A stretch of DNA of 64,000 bases from Streptococcus oralis. Lineage in GTDB: Bacteria; Bacillota; Bacilli; Lactobacillales; Streptococcaceae. A program made the position numbers and the translations under genes. The stretch spans positions 1,014,814-1,078,813 of the forward strand of contig NZ_KQ969037.1 of the NCBI RefSeq assembly GCF_001578705.1. The letters run 5' to 3'. The notes below the pieces were generated by a model, which made no database searches, was not told where the DNA came from, and saw only the letters and a program-made list of their open reading frames with translations. Shown piece after piece: positions 47,347 to 59,205 of this stretch; the first letter of the stretch is position 1; each line of letters starts with the position of its first letter.

Positions 47347-49713
47347 ATGGAAGTTTATTTTTCAGGCACCATTGAACGTATTATTTTTGAAAATCCCAGC
47401 AATTTTTATCGCATCCTCCTCCTAGATATCGAAGATACCAATGCGGAGGACTTTGACGATTTTGAAATTATCATTACAGGAACCATGGCTGACGTGATTG
47501 AGGGCGAAGACTACACCTTTTGGGGACAAATCGTTCAACACTCCAAGTACGGAGAACAACTGCAAATCAGCCGTTATGAGCGGGCAAAACCAACTAAAAA
47601 AGGGCTAGTTAAGTACTTTTCGAGTAGCCACTTCAAGGGAATTGGTCTCAAAACGGCTCAAAAAATCGTGGATTGCTATGGTGAAAATACCATAGACGAA
47701 ATTCTGGAACATCCTGAAAAGCTAGAAGGCATCTCAGGACTCTCTGCCCAAAACCGTGAGGCTTTCCTCTCTACCCTCCGTCTCAACTATGGGACAGAAA
47801 TGGTCTTGGCAAAACTAGCTAACTACGGCATTCCCAATAAACTAGCCTTTCAGATTCAAGACTTTTACAAGGAAGAAACGCTGGATATTGTCGAAAACTA
47901 TCCCTACCAACTGGTCGAGGATATCAAGGGATTGGGTTTTACCATTGCTGACCAACTAGCGGAGGAACTAGGCATCGAAAGTCAGGCTCCCGAGCGCTTT
48001 CGTGCTGGCCTTGTCCACAGTCTCTTTCAAGGCTGTATGGATACGGGCGATACCTACATGGAAGCCCGAGATTTGCTGGAACAGACCCTGACTCTCCTCG
48101 AGTCTTCCCGACCCGTAGAACTGGATCCCAGCCAAGTAGCCCAAGAACTCTCCTACCTCATCGAAGAAGACAAGGTTCAGCAGATTGATACCAAAATCTT
48201 TGACAATAGTCTCTTTTTCGCCGAAGAAGGCATTCGCAGCCACTTGGTTCGTATCCTTGAAAAAGGAAAACAGAAAAATCAGGATTTAGAAACCATTCAA
48301 AAGCATATCGCTACTGTCGAGGAGGAACTGGGTATCCAATACGATAGCATTCAAAAACAGGCTATCTGTGACGCTATCCAGAACAAGGTCTTTATCCTAA
48401 CAGGTGGACCTGGTACAGGTAAGACGACTGTTATCAATGGGATTATCGCTGTCTATGCACTTTTAGAAGGACTTGACCTCAGAAAAAAAAGCAACCTGCC
48501 TATCCTTCTAGCAGCTCCAACTGGTCGAGCAGCTCGGCGCATGAATGAATTAACAGGTTTGCCCAGCGCGACCATTCACCGCCATTTGGGAATGACGGGG
48601 GACGATGATACTAGCCATCTGGAAGATTATCTGGATGCCGACTTTATTATCGTGGATGAATTCTCCATGGTGGACACTTGGCTAGCCAACCAACTTTTCT
48701 CCAACATCTCTTCTAACAGTAAAATCCTCATCGTGGGTGATAGCGACCAGCTACCTTCTGTTAGTCCTGGGCAAGTCCTTGCTGACCTGCTCCAGATACC
48801 CCTGATTCCGCAGACTCGCTTGGAACGGATTTACCGTCAGAGTGAAGAATCAACCATCGTCACCTTGGCTAGCCAGATTCGACAAGGCATCTTGCCAGCT
48901 GACTTTACTAAGAAAAAGGCAGACCGCTCCTACTTTGAAATTGCTAGCGGCCATATCCCTGCTACCATTGAGAAAATTCTTGGTGCTGCCCTCAGAAGTG
49001 GCATTCCGGCTCGTGATATTCAGGTGCTGGCGCCTATGTATCGAGGAACTGCTGGTATTGACGCCATCAACCAACTCATGCAAGGCCTACTCAATCCTCT
49101 TCAAAAGGGACAAGTTAGCTTTGAAGCAACTCAGTGTCACTATCGAACAGGGGACAAGGTCATTCACCTAGTCAACGACGCTGAAGTCAATGTCTTTAAT
49201 GGAGACCTAGGCTACATCTCAGATCTGATCCCTAGTAAGTACACCGAGTCAAAACAAGACGAGATTGTCATTGATTTTGATGGCAATGAGGTCATCTATC
49301 CACGCAATGAATGGTACAAGATTCGTCTGGCCTATGCCATGAGTATTCATAAGTCACAAGGGAGTGAGTTTCCCGTTGTCATCCTGCCCATTACTAGTGC
49401 TAGCAAGCGCATGCTGGAACGCAATCTAATCTACACAGCTATTACACGGGCTAAGAGCAAGCTCATCTTACTAGGCGAATTACAGGCCTTTGACTATGCA
49501 GTCAAACATATCGGAACTGCCCGTAAGACCTATCTGATTGAACGCTTCAAGGATCTGCTTGAATCAGCTGACCAAACCAACCCAGCCCCAACTGAAACAA
49601 CAAATCAAGAGGGAGCTCCTCTATCCTACATCCTCACCGAGGAAAACTGGTCAAGCATCCCAGCTATGATCGGGATTACAGACGCAGACCTCAAAGATAT
49701 TTTTGGAAAGTAG
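47347..49713 (+). CDS. recD2: RecD2-type ATP-dependent DNA helicase
   Basis: 788 aa: N-terminal domain with HhH motifs typical of RecD2 (FKGIGLKTAQKI), Walker A GGPGTGKTTVI near 354, DEFSMVDTWL (Walker B), and UvrD-C terminal motifs AMSIHKSQGSEFPVV and TRAKSKL. RecD2 acts alone (no RecBC here) as a 5'-3' helicase in replication repair. SD AAAAAGGA before ATG. Confidence 0.94.
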   Translation: MEVYFSGTIERIIFENPSNFYRILLLDIEDTNAEDFDDFEIIITGTMADVIEGEDYTFWGQIVQHSKYGEQLQISRYERAKPTKKGLVKYFSSSHFKGIGLKTAQKIVDCYGENTIDEILEHPEKLEGISGLSAQNREAFLSTLRLNYGTEMVLAKLANYGIPNKLAFQIQDFYKEETLDIVENYPYQLVEDIKGLGFTIADQLAEELGIESQAPERFRAGLVHSLFQGCMDTGDTYMEARDLLEQTLTLLESSRPVELDPSQVAQELSYLIEEDKVQQIDTKIFDNSLFFAEEGIRSHLVRILEKGKQKNQDLETIQKHIATVEEELGIQYDSIQKQAICDAIQNKVFILTGGPGTGKTTVINGIIAVYALLEGLDLRKKSNLPILLAAPTGRAARRMNELTGLPSATIHRHLGMTGDDDTSHLEDYLDADFIIVDEFSMVDTWLANQLFSNISSNSKILIVGDSDQLPSVSPGQVLADLLQIPLIPQTRLERIYRQSEESTIVTLASQIRQGILPADFTKKKADRSYFEIASGHIPATIEKILGAALRSGIPARDIQVLAPMYRGTAGIDAINQLMQGLLNPLQKGQVSFEATQCHYRTGDKVIHLVNDAEVNVFNGDLGYISDLIPSKYTESKQDEIVIDFDGNEVIYPRNEWYKIRLAYAMSIHKSQGSEFPVVILPITSASKRMLERNLIYTAITRAKSKLILLGELQAFDYAVKHIGTARKTYLIERFKDLLESADQTNPAPTETTNQEGAPLSYILTEENWSSIPAMIGITDADLKDIFGK

Positions 49714-49725
49714 AGCATCAGAAAA

Positions 49726-49752
49726 CCCACCTAGTCAGGTGGGCTTTTTATC
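49726..49752. terminator. terminator after recD2 (and tig)
   Basis: CCCACCT (49726-49732) and AGGTGGG (49737-49743), followed by TTTTT; the left side has AAAA, so it may serve tig too. Confidence 0.8.
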
Positions 49753-49760
49753 TTTTAAGA

Positions 49761-51044
49761 TTATTTTACTGTTGCAGTGCTTGTGATCAATTCAACAGCT
49801 TTTTTGATTGCGATATCATGTTTCAACATATCTGCTGAAAGCAAGTTTTGAACTTGTGCCACTTCCATGTTGTAAGTTGCTGCCAATTGTTCGATTTCTT
49901 TTTGGATTTCTTCTTCAGTAGCGTCAAATCCTTCAGCCTTGGCAACTGCTTCGATTACAAGGTTAGTCTTAGTACGTGACTCAGCTTCTGCTTCGTATTG
50001 TTTGTGAAGGTCTTCTTGAGTAGTTCCAGTGATTTGGAAGTACATGTCAGGGTTGATACCTTGACGTTGCAAGTTTCCAAGGAATTCGTTTACTGAGCGG
50101 TGAACTTCTTCGTGGATCATTTCCTCTGGAAGTTCTACGATTTCAGCGTTTTCTACAGCTTTATCGATTGCTGCACCTTCAAGGGCATCTTTGTATGCTT
50201 CTTCTTTTGAAGCAGCCAATTCCTTACGGTATTTTTCTTTCAATTCAGCAAGTGTTTCCACTTCTTCGTCGATGTCTTTTGCAAGTTCATCATCAAGAGC
50301 TGGAACTTCTTTAGCTTTAACTTCGTGGATAGTTGTTACGAATTTCGCTTCTTTACCTGCAAGATCTTCTGCTTGGTAGTCTTCTGGGAATGTTACGATA
50401 ACGTCAACCGTTTCGCCAGCTGAGTGTCCAACCAATTGGTCTTCGAAACCAGGGATGAATTGACCTGATCCAAGTCCAAGTGAGAAGTTTTCACCTTTCC
50501 CGCCGTCAAATTCAACACCGTCGATAGAACCAACGAAGTCAATGACAACAGTATCGCCATTTTCAGCAGCAGCTTCCTTGATAACCAATTCAGCCAAGTT
50601 GTTGCGTTCGCGTTCGATACGTTCTTCAACGTCAGCGTCTGTTACTTCTTTTTCTACATCTACTGATACTTCAAGGTTTTTGTAGTCACCCAATTTTACT
50701 TCAGGTTTTGTCACGACTTCAGCAGTGATGACCCAGTCTTGACCTTTTTCCATTGAAGTCACGTCAATTTTTGGTTGCGCAACCACTTCAAGACCAGCTT
50801 CTTTTACAGCTGCTTCATAAGCGTTTGGCAAAAGAGCGTTCAACACATCTTGGTAAAGTGTTTCTTCACCAAATTTTTTATCAAAGATAGGACGTGGAAG
50901 GTGACCTTTACGGAAACCTGGAACGTTAAGAGTTTTCTTTACTGAGTTAAATACACGATCCACTTCTGGTTTGATTTGGTCTTGAGAGATAGTGAAAGTC
51001 AAGACACCACGGTTTGTTTCTTTGTTTTCAAATGATACAGACAT
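49761..51044 (-). CDS. tig: trigger factor
   Basis: 427 aa: N-terminal ribosome-binding domain with [12 protein letters not shown], middle FKBP-type PPIase ([20 protein letters not shown]...), C-terminal chaperone arms. It folds nascent chains at the exit tunnel. Codon use is highly biased, as for highly expressed genes. Confidence 0.97.
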   Translation of the reverse strand: MSVSFENKETNRGVLTFTISQDQIKPEVDRVFNSVKKTLNVPGFRKGHLPRPIFDKKFGEETLYQDVLNALLPNAYEAAVKEAGLEVVAQPKIDVTSMEKGQDWVITAEVVTKPEVKLGDYKNLEVSVDVEKEVTDADVEERIERERNNLAELVIKEAAAENGDTVVIDFVGSIDGVEFDGGKGENFSLGLGSGQFIPGFEDQLVGHSAGETVDVIVTFPEDYQAEDLAGKEAKFVTTIHEVKAKEVPALDDELAKDIDEEVETLAELKEKYRKELAASKEEAYKDALEGAAIDKAVENAEIVELPEEMIHEEVHRSVNEFLGNLQRQGINPDMYFQITGTTQEDLHKQYEAEAESRTKTNLVIEAVAKAEGFDATEEEIQKEIEQLAATYNMEVAQVQNLLSADMLKHDIAIKKAVELITSTATVK

Positions 51045-51136
51045 TCTGTCATTTCTCCTTAAAATTTTTTAAATACAGTCTATTATAACATAAACGGGCG
51101 ACTTTTTTCAAGTAATGAATACGCTTTTCAACGATG

Positions 51137-51793
51137 CTAAAGGTATTTGCTGGCTTCCTTGATACTAAGTTCAGCCATTTTTTCCTTGTTTTTTTCGATA
51201 AAACTTGCTACCCAGTCTGGATTGGTTTTGGAGTAGTCTCTTAGTGCCCAGCCGATGGCTTTGTTAATAAAAAATTCTGTCTGGTCCAGATTGTTGAGCA
51301 GGATTTTTTCCATCAGTCGGACATCGGTTTTCTCTTTTCTTAACAACTGGTGATCAATAGCGACGCGTCTCAGCCATATATTGTCTGATAGGCTCCATTT
51401 TAAAATCACTTCTTCAAGTTCCGGATGGTCGGCTACCAAACTCCCTACTACTCGGTCTAGGATATCTACCGTGTCCCACCAAGACTTGGTCACGACTAGA
51501 TGCTCAAGCTTAGGCAAATCATCCTTCGTTAGATAAGACTGCATGGCTTTCAAATAGTTGGCCGCCACATATTGGTATTCTCTAGGTTCCTTTTCCCAGC
51601 AAGTGTCCACAAAATCCCAATCGATGATCTTTGTTTTTTTCGCACTTGGAAAGTATTTTTTATAAAGGACATTTCTTTCAGGAGCTGCAATACCTAGAAA
51701 GGAAAATTGATGGCGCATATAGGCTTCCATGGGGCCTGCTTTTTCTGGATTTTTTGCCGCTTCTAGCTTCTCAACTATATCTGCAAGACTCAT
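51137..51793 (-). CDS. AlkD-like DNA alkylation repair protein
   Basis: 218 aa with HEAT-like repeats. AlkD-family blocks are visible: REYQYVAANYLK, KSWWDTVDILDRVVG, IWLRRVAIDHQLL and INKAIGWALRDYSKTNP. The family removes N3/N7-alkylated bases. It starts directly after the liaR stop and so is in the lia operon, which is unusual enough to note. Confidence 0.88.
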   Translation of the reverse strand: MSLADIVEKLEAAKNPEKAGPMEAYMRHQFSFLGIAAPERNVLYKKYFPSAKKTKIIDWDFVDTCWEKEPREYQYVAANYLKAMQSYLTKDDLPKLEHLVVTKSWWDTVDILDRVVGSLVADHPELEEVILKWSLSDNIWLRRVAIDHQLLRKEKTDVRLMEKILLNNLDQTEFFINKAIGWALRDYSKTNPDWVASFIEKNKEKMAELSIKEASKYL

Positions 51794-52426
51794 CTAAAAG
51801 TCCTCCTGCCCTACCAAGTGGTGCTGAAAGGCATAGACTGCAGCCTGGGTGCGATCACTGACCTCAAGCTTGGATAGGATATTTGACACATGGGTCTTGA
51901 CTGTCTTAAGGGAGATAAAGAGCTCATCTGCAATGCGCTGATTTTCATAGCCCTTAGCAATCAGTTGAAGCACGTCTCGCTCACGCGCAGTCAGTTCTTC
52001 ATGAAGTTCGATATGATTGCGGTGGTATTCGACCTTCTTGCTGACCTCTTGTTCAATAGCAAGCTCACCAGCAGCAACCTTACGAACAGCATGGAGCAGT
52101 TCGTCTGCACTGGAAGTTTTGAGCATATAGCCTTTAGCACCCGCGTTCAAGACCGGCATGATTTTTTCATTGTCCAAATAAGATGTCACAATCAAAATCT
52201 TGGCTTCAGGCCATTCTTTGAGGATGGTTAAGGTAGCATCAATCCCATTCATCTCAGGCATAACAATATCCATGACAATAACATCTGGACGCAGTTCCAA
52301 GGCCAAGGAAATCCCTTGAACACCGTTGGCCGCCTCGCCCACAACTTCTACATCTTCTTGAAGGTCAAAGTAGCTTTTCAAGCCCAATCGGACCATTTCA
52401 TGGTCATCTACCAGTAAAATTTTCAT
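51794..52426 (-). CDS. liaR: LiaR/VraR response regulator
   Basis: 210 aa: receiver with phospho-acceptor Asp53 in VIVMDIVMPEMNG, then a LuxR-type helix-turn-helix (LTARERDVLQLIAKGYENQRIA). It answers cell-wall stress together with LiaS. 10 bp after liaS. Confidence 0.94.
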   Translation of the reverse strand: MKILLVDDHEMVRLGLKSYFDLQEDVEVVGEAANGVQGISLALELRPDVIVMDIVMPEMNGIDATLTILKEWPEAKILIVTSYLDNEKIMPVLNAGAKGYMLKTSSADELLHAVRKVAAGELAIEQEVSKKVEYHRNHIELHEELTARERDVLQLIAKGYENQRIADELFISLKTVKTHVSNILSKLEVSDRTQAAVYAFQHHLVGQEDF

Positions 52427-52436
52427 CTATACTCCT

Positions 52437-53435
52437 TTATAATTCCTTATCTAGCAAGGGAATACGGATATCAACCGCCAGTCCTTGCTTAGGTGCTGTC
52501 AAGAGTTGAACCGTTCCTGCCATATCCTCGACCCGCTCCTTGATATCTCGCAGTCCATAACTCAAGTCATCTAAGCTCCCTAACTGGAAACCAATCCCAT
52601 TGTCCACCACCTTCAGCTGCAATTCAACATCTGTCTGATAGAGATAAACATCTAAACAAGATGCCTGGGCATGGCGGAGGGTATTGCTGATCAACTCCTG
52701 CAATATACGGAAGATATGCTCTTCGATTTTCTTAGGCAATTTAGACACATTTTGCTTGAGACTGACCTTGAGATCGCTCTTGTCCTCAAGCTCTTTTAAG
52801 AGGATTTGAATCCCCTCAACCAAACTCTTCTCTTCCAACTCAACTGGTCGCAAATGCAAGAGCAAGACCCGCAGATCTTTCTGGGCTGTTTCGAGGATGG
52901 CCGCGACACTTTGCAACTGGGTCTGCATCTTTTCTCTATCAAGCTTCAAAGCCTGCTGGCTGACACCTGATAAAATCATATGGGCCGCAAACAACTCCTG
53001 ACTAACCGTATCGTGTAAGTCACGTGCTATCCGCTTCCGTTCTTTCTCGATGATTGCTTCTTCCTTGACCAGGCTTTGATTTTCAGCCTTTTGAACAGCC
53101 TCTGTCAAGAGGTTGAGCTTGCCAGATAAGGACTTGAAACTGGCATCCAAATCTGGATCTGCAAAGGAAATTACCTCTTTTCCTGCTAATAAGCGCTTGA
53201 GATTGACCTGCATTTTTCTGCGAGAGACTTCTTCTATCACTCGCCAAAATAGGACAAAAAAGAAGGTCATGGAAAGGCTAAAGACAAAGATCAAAAAAAT
53301 TAACTTTTCAGTTTTCTCGATATCTTGTAGCAAATAGGGCCAGTCTAGTTCAAAAATATCAAGCAGACTATTGGTCAAAAAGAGGATAAAGAGGAGAGAA
53401 GTCAGCCCGATTAACAGATAGGATTGCTTTTTCAT
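52437..53435 (-). CDS. liaS: LiaS/VraS sensor histidine kinase
   Basis: 332 aa. Two N-terminal helices (about 7-27 and 45-66), HisKA_3 dimerisation with His141 in ARDLHDTVSQEL, HATPase_c with NGIGF. The NarL-type pairing with LiaR is standard. ATG overlaps liaF by 4 bp. Confidence 0.94.
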   Translation of the reverse strand: MKKQSYLLIGLTSLLFILFLTNSLLDIFELDWPYLLQDIEKTEKLIFLIFVFSLSMTFFFVLFWRVIEEVSRRKMQVNLKRLLAGKEVISFADPDLDASFKSLSGKLNLLTEAVQKAENQSLVKEEAIIEKERKRIARDLHDTVSQELFAAHMILSGVSQQALKLDREKMQTQLQSVAAILETAQKDLRVLLLHLRPVELEEKSLVEGIQILLKELEDKSDLKVSLKQNVSKLPKKIEEHIFRILQELISNTLRHAQASCLDVYLYQTDVELQLKVVDNGIGFQLGSLDDLSYGLRDIKERVEDMAGTVQLLTAPKQGLAVDIRIPLLDKEL

Positions 53436-54130
53436 CCTCTGACCACCTCCACATCTCCAATCATACTGGTTAGGAAAATTTTGACGCTCTTGTTACTCTT
53501 GAGATAGTCCCTGGTTTCCTGGTGATAGTGTTCATTGCGTAGGGCTCGCTTGGGTTGATGGAGGAAAGTTAGATCCCCATAAAGACAGTTGACACTGAGA
53601 CTGATTTCCACATCTACAGGTACGATAATCCTAGTCGTTCCGACCATCTTTCTAAGGATAATGACATTGTCATGATTGGTTAGGATAACTCTTTCTAGAT
53701 GAATGGTATCCTTACCCATGAGGCGAAAGAGATTGATATCATCAAACTGGCAGGTCTGGTGACTAGAAAAATGATGGAGATTGCCAAACCAGCGATTCTT
53801 TTCATTTTTAACCGTCACTACCTCTTCAAAGACCAAGTCGGTCTCCTCTCTCTCTTGATTCATCATTGGATAGAGAAGAAAGAGGCTGTATATGACTGCT
53901 ACAAAGATAGCTAAAATCACAAAGGGATTGAGCATGACGATGAAAAAGAAAAGAATGGTCGCCACAAGGAGGAGGAAGTTATTGCCCTCTTTACCTGTAT
54001 AATAGCGTATCAGGAGAAGAAAGAGGAAGAGAATCAGCAGAAAACGCGAAAAATGCTCTGATACCATCAAAATCAGAGCTCCCGTCAACAGACAGGCTTC
54101 AATAAATAAAAAGATTTGAAATTTTTTCAT
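53432..54130 (-). CDS. liaF: LiaF, inhibitor of the Lia two-component system
   Basis: 232 aa. Three or four N-terminal helices (about 1-85), then a soluble domain with DDINLFRLMGKDTIHLERVIL and MVGTTRIIVPVDVEISLSVNC, matching LiaF/VraT. LiaF keeps the system off until stress. First gene of the liaFSR operon. Confidence 0.92.
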   Translation of the reverse strand: MKKFQIFLFIEACLLTGALILMVSEHFSRFLLILFLFLLLIRYYTGKEGNNFLLLVATILFFFIVMLNPFVILAIFVAVIYSLFLLYPMMNQEREETDLVFEEVVTVKNEKNRWFGNLHHFSSHQTCQFDDINLFRLMGKDTIHLERVILTNHDNVIILRKMVGTTRIIVPVDVEISLSVNCLYGDLTFLHQPKRALRNEHYHQETRDYLKSNKSVKIFLTSMIGDVEVVRG

Positions 54131-54192
54131 AGCTGCATCCTCTCTTTTCTATTTTATCACAATTCAAAAAAGTCACCTCGGTCTGAGGATGG

Positions 54193-56194
<2,002 letters not shown>

Positions 56195-56208
<14 letters not shown>

Positions 56209-57148
56209 CTTGGCTCAAATCCTTTGTTTTTGACACAATCAAGCGATAACGTTGACCAAAGATTTCTGACAAATGCTCCAAGTCTTTCTCCTGACAGAGG
56301 ACCTTGACATTGGGACCGGCATCCATGGTAAAGTAGCAAGCCTCGCCTTGCTCACGAAGTTGGCGGACAAAGTCCATCGCTTCATAAGTCGCATCTGTTA
56401 GATAAGAAAAGGCTGGCGATGCTGTTTTCGTCGTAGCGTGCATGGCTAGGGCATTTCTCTCCGTTAGTTCCCCAATCTTGGCAAAGTCATTCTCTTTGAG
56501 ATAAACCAGCATATCTTGATAGTCTTTCTCAGACTGGCGCACCCAGTCATCAAAGGTCGTCGAGGTTTCCACACAGAGTTTCATCCCATCACGGCTAGAG
56601 ATTGGTTTTTTCTTGTCCTCTAGCACCAACATAATCATAGCTAGTTTCAAGTCTGTCTCTACAGGGTAGATTTCCCCACTATCCTTATCCCAGGCACCTA
56701 GCGGTCCATAAAAACTGCGAGAGGAAGAACCTGAGGCAAACTTAGCCTCCTGTGCCAACTTGCTCCGATTCAAACCAAGCTGGAAATAAGCATTGCAAGC
56801 CTTGACCAAGGCGGACAAACCACTAGAACTAGAGGACAAGCCCGCTGCTGTAGGCATATTGTTTTGAGTGTCAATACGGACAAAGCCCTCACCTTCTGGG
56901 CGGTAACGGTCAATGATTTTGCTCATTTTGGCATGCTCAGCCTCATTTTGGAGCTGACCATTGATATAAAAGACATCAGCAGTCGCATCCGTCGGTAAAG
57001 GCGACAAGGTCGTCTCTGTGTACATATTTTCCAAAGTCAAAGAGATACTGCTAGTAGCAGGCACCATTTCTTTTTCTTTTTTCTTTCCCCAATATTTGAT
57101 AATGGCAATATTTGCGTAGGAACGTACTGTTACAGGCTTTCGATCCAT
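56195..57148 (-). CDS. mvaD: diphosphomevalonate decarboxylase
   Basis: 317 aa GHMP enzyme. IIKYWGKKKEKEMVPATSSISLTL (substrate loop), MPTAAGLSSSSSGLSAL (ATP loop), and FTMDAGPNVKVLC near the end with the catalytic Asp. It produces IPP. Overlaps mvaK1 by 19 bp. Confidence 0.96.
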
Positions 57149-58008
57149 GTCTGAACAGCTCCTTTCTCTTCTAATCGTTTTGCTAGTTCTTGTGCTTGGT
57201 CCAGATTGGCTACCAAGGCGATAATACAGCCTCCTAGCCCACCACCACTCATCTTGGCACCCAGAGCACCATGGCTCAGAGCCGTTTCAACGAGGGAGTC
57301 TGCCTCAGGGCTACTAACACCAATTTCTTTTAAATGTAAATGCGCTTGACTGAGAATTTGTCCCAGCCCTTCAGCATCTTTTTGTCTAATTGCATCTTCT
57401 GCTTGCTGGGTCAATTCTCCCAAGGCATGCAAAAACGGTAGGGCATCCTTGCCCTTACTTTGAACCACTTGGATGGCTTCACGAGTGTGACCATAAACGC
57501 CTGTATCAGCAATCACCAAATAGGCCGATAGATCCATCTCAAGCTCTGTAAATCCTACATTCTTGATAAAGCGAATTGGTTGGTCACTGAGACAGGTCTT
57601 GGCATCCAAACCACTAGGATTCATATGAGCAATCATCTCAGCCCGATTGACCAAGATTTCTAGTACATCATGAGGCAGGTCGGCTTGATAGTAGTCAAAA
57701 ACCGCACGAATGGCCGCTATGCTAATAGCCGCTGACGAACCCATTCCCCGTTTTTCAGGGATAGCCGAGTCAATCTCACAGCGAATGCAAGCTTCTTTGA
57801 TATCCAAATACTCCAGCGAAGCATAAACTGCCATGGACAAAGTATCCTCCTCATAGAGACGCCACGGGCTTTCAGCAGGTACCACCTTACAAGTCACCTC
57901 CACCTCCAAAAGAGGCATGGAAATGGCAGGATAACCGTAAACGACCGCATGCTCCCCTATTAAAATAATCTTACTATGTGCCTGACCGACACCAACTTTT
58001 TTTGTCAT
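57130..58008 (-). CDS. mvaK1: mevalonate kinase
   Basis: 292 aa GHMP kinase. GQAHSKIILIGEHAVVYGYPA at the N-terminus, EKRGMGSSAAISIAAIR, and GAKMSGGGLGGCIIAL. It phosphorylates mevalonate. First of four overlapping genes mvaK1-mvaD-mvaK2-fni. Confidence 0.96.
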   Translation of the reverse strand: MTKKVGVGQAHSKIILIGEHAVVYGYPAISMPLLEVEVTCKVVPAESPWRLYEEDTLSMAVYASLEYLDIKEACIRCEIDSAIPEKRGMGSSAAISIAAIRAVFDYYQADLPHDVLEILVNRAEMIAHMNPSGLDAKTCLSDQPIRFIKNVGFTELEMDLSAYLVIADTGVYGHTREAIQVVQSKGKDALPFLHALGELTQQAEDAIRQKDAEGLGQILSQAHLHLKEIGVSSPEADSLVETALSHGALGAKMSGGGLGGCIIALVANLDQAQELAKRLEEKGAVQTWIESL

Positions 58009-58086
58009 GTTTTCCTTTAACTAGACGAAAAGACCGTCTCATTTCATACAGTAGTATTTTCTCCTATCTATTTTATTATATTTTCA

Positions 58087-58117
58087 CAAAAAAAGCGATT
58101 GTTTCCTTCACAATCGC
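58087..58117 (-). terminator. terminator after the choline-binding protein gene
   Basis: GCGATTGT (58095-58102) and ACAATCGC (58110-58117), then eight U on the minus strand. Confidence 0.9.
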
Positions 58118-58125
58118 CTCTTTCA

Positions 58126-59106
58126 TTATTGGACCCATTCGCCATTATAATTGACGTAGTAGCCTTCTATGGTCGTATTCACTGCTAAAGCACCTGAACT
58201 ATAAGCGTAGTACCATTTACAATTGACCTGGAACCAGCCTGTCTTCATATCTCCATTACTTGCATTTAGATAATACCAAGTCGAACCTTCCTGATACCAA
58301 CCGGTTGCCATAGCTCCTGATGAACGGAAGTAGTACCACTTGTTACCGACATAAGCCCAGCCAGTTTTCATATCACCATTTGATTGGTCTAGGTAATACC
58401 AAGTTGAACCATCTTTAATCCAACTAGTTGCCATAGCTCCCGATGAGCGGAGGTAGTACCACTTATTACCTAGATATTGCCAACCAGTTTGCATAATACC
58501 AGTTGTTGGATCTAGGTAGTACCAAGTCGAATCATCGTTTATCCAACCCGCACGTCTTTCACCACCAAGGTAGTCTTTCCCTAAATGACCTGTTTTTGCT
58601 AGATAGTACCAGTTAGATTGATCGTAGAGCCAACCTGTCTTTAAAGAATGATCTTCATTAAAGTAATAATTTGCTAATTTAAGAACTTCTGGGCCTTCAA
58701 AACCTTCACCATGTTTTTTACCAACAGTTAATGAATCTTTAACCTCTAATTGTTGCCAGCCAACAAATTCTTGTAGTACCCCATCCTGATCAAAGTAGTA
58801 CCATTTATATTGAAGGCCAATTTCGAAAACTGGACGATTATCAAATAAATCATCACGATAACCCGTCCCAGGAATTTCTAAGTATTGCCAGCCAACTACC
58901 ATTTCTCCATCATCACCAAAATAGTACATTTTCCCGTCAATCTTATGCCAATAGATTGCTTTATGGTCATCTTTTATATAGTATTTTCTATTGTCCTTAT
59001 CAACAAACTGTCCACCTGTGGTATCCGCCAATACTGTACTTGTCGCTAACAAACCGAAGAAAAACACTGCTAGTCCAACTTGCATCATGATTTTAAATTT
59101 TTTCAT
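58126..59106 (-). CDS. choline-binding surface protein, CbpF/CbpJ-like
   Basis: 326 aa. Signal peptide of about 27 residues, an N-terminal domain with imperfect repeats (HKIDGKMYYFGDDGEMVVGW, KWYYFDQDGVLQEFVGW), then canonical 20-aa choline-binding repeats from about 155 (GW...WYYL..SGAM). The pattern and the sequence around SLKTGWLYDQSNWYYL match pneumococcal CbpF, proposed to restrain LytC. It binds phosphocholine on teichoic acids. One Cys in a C-terminal repeat (VNCKWYY) is unusual for a secreted protein. No catalytic domain. Confidence 0.92.
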   Translation of the reverse strand: MKKFKIMMQVGLAVFFFGLLATSTVLADTTGGQFVDKDNRKYYIKDDHKAIYWHKIDGKMYYFGDDGEMVVGWQYLEIPGTGYRDDLFDNRPVFEIGLQYKWYYFDQDGVLQEFVGWQQLEVKDSLTVGKKHGEGFEGPEVLKLANYYFNEDHSLKTGWLYDQSNWYYLAKTGHLGKDYLGGERRAGWINDDSTWYYLDPTTGIMQTGWQYLGNKWYYLRSSGAMATSWIKDGSTWYYLDQSNGDMKTGWAYVGNKWYYFRSSGAMATGWYQEGSTWYYLNASNGDMKTGWFQVNCKWYYAYSSGALAVNTTIEGYYVNYNGEWVQ

Positions 59107-59127
59107 TAGATCTTTCCCCCATAACTG

Positions 59128-59156
59128 ATTGTAGCAAAGACTTTACCGTATGTCAA
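59128..59156 (-). promoter_or_regulatory. sigma-A promoter of the choline-binding protein gene
   Basis: TTGACA (59151-59156), 17 bp, TACAAT (59128-59133) on the minus strand; GGGGGAAAG precedes the ATG. Confidence 0.85.
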
Positions 59157-59172
59157 TATATAGAAATTTCTC

Positions 59173-59205
59173 AAAAAAAGCAGTTACACAACTGCAACTG
59201 CTTTT
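59173..59205 (-). terminator. terminator after ritR
   Basis: AAAGCAGTT (59177-59185) and AACTGCTTT (59196-59204), then seven U on the minus strand; it begins right at the ritR stop. Confidence 0.85.
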
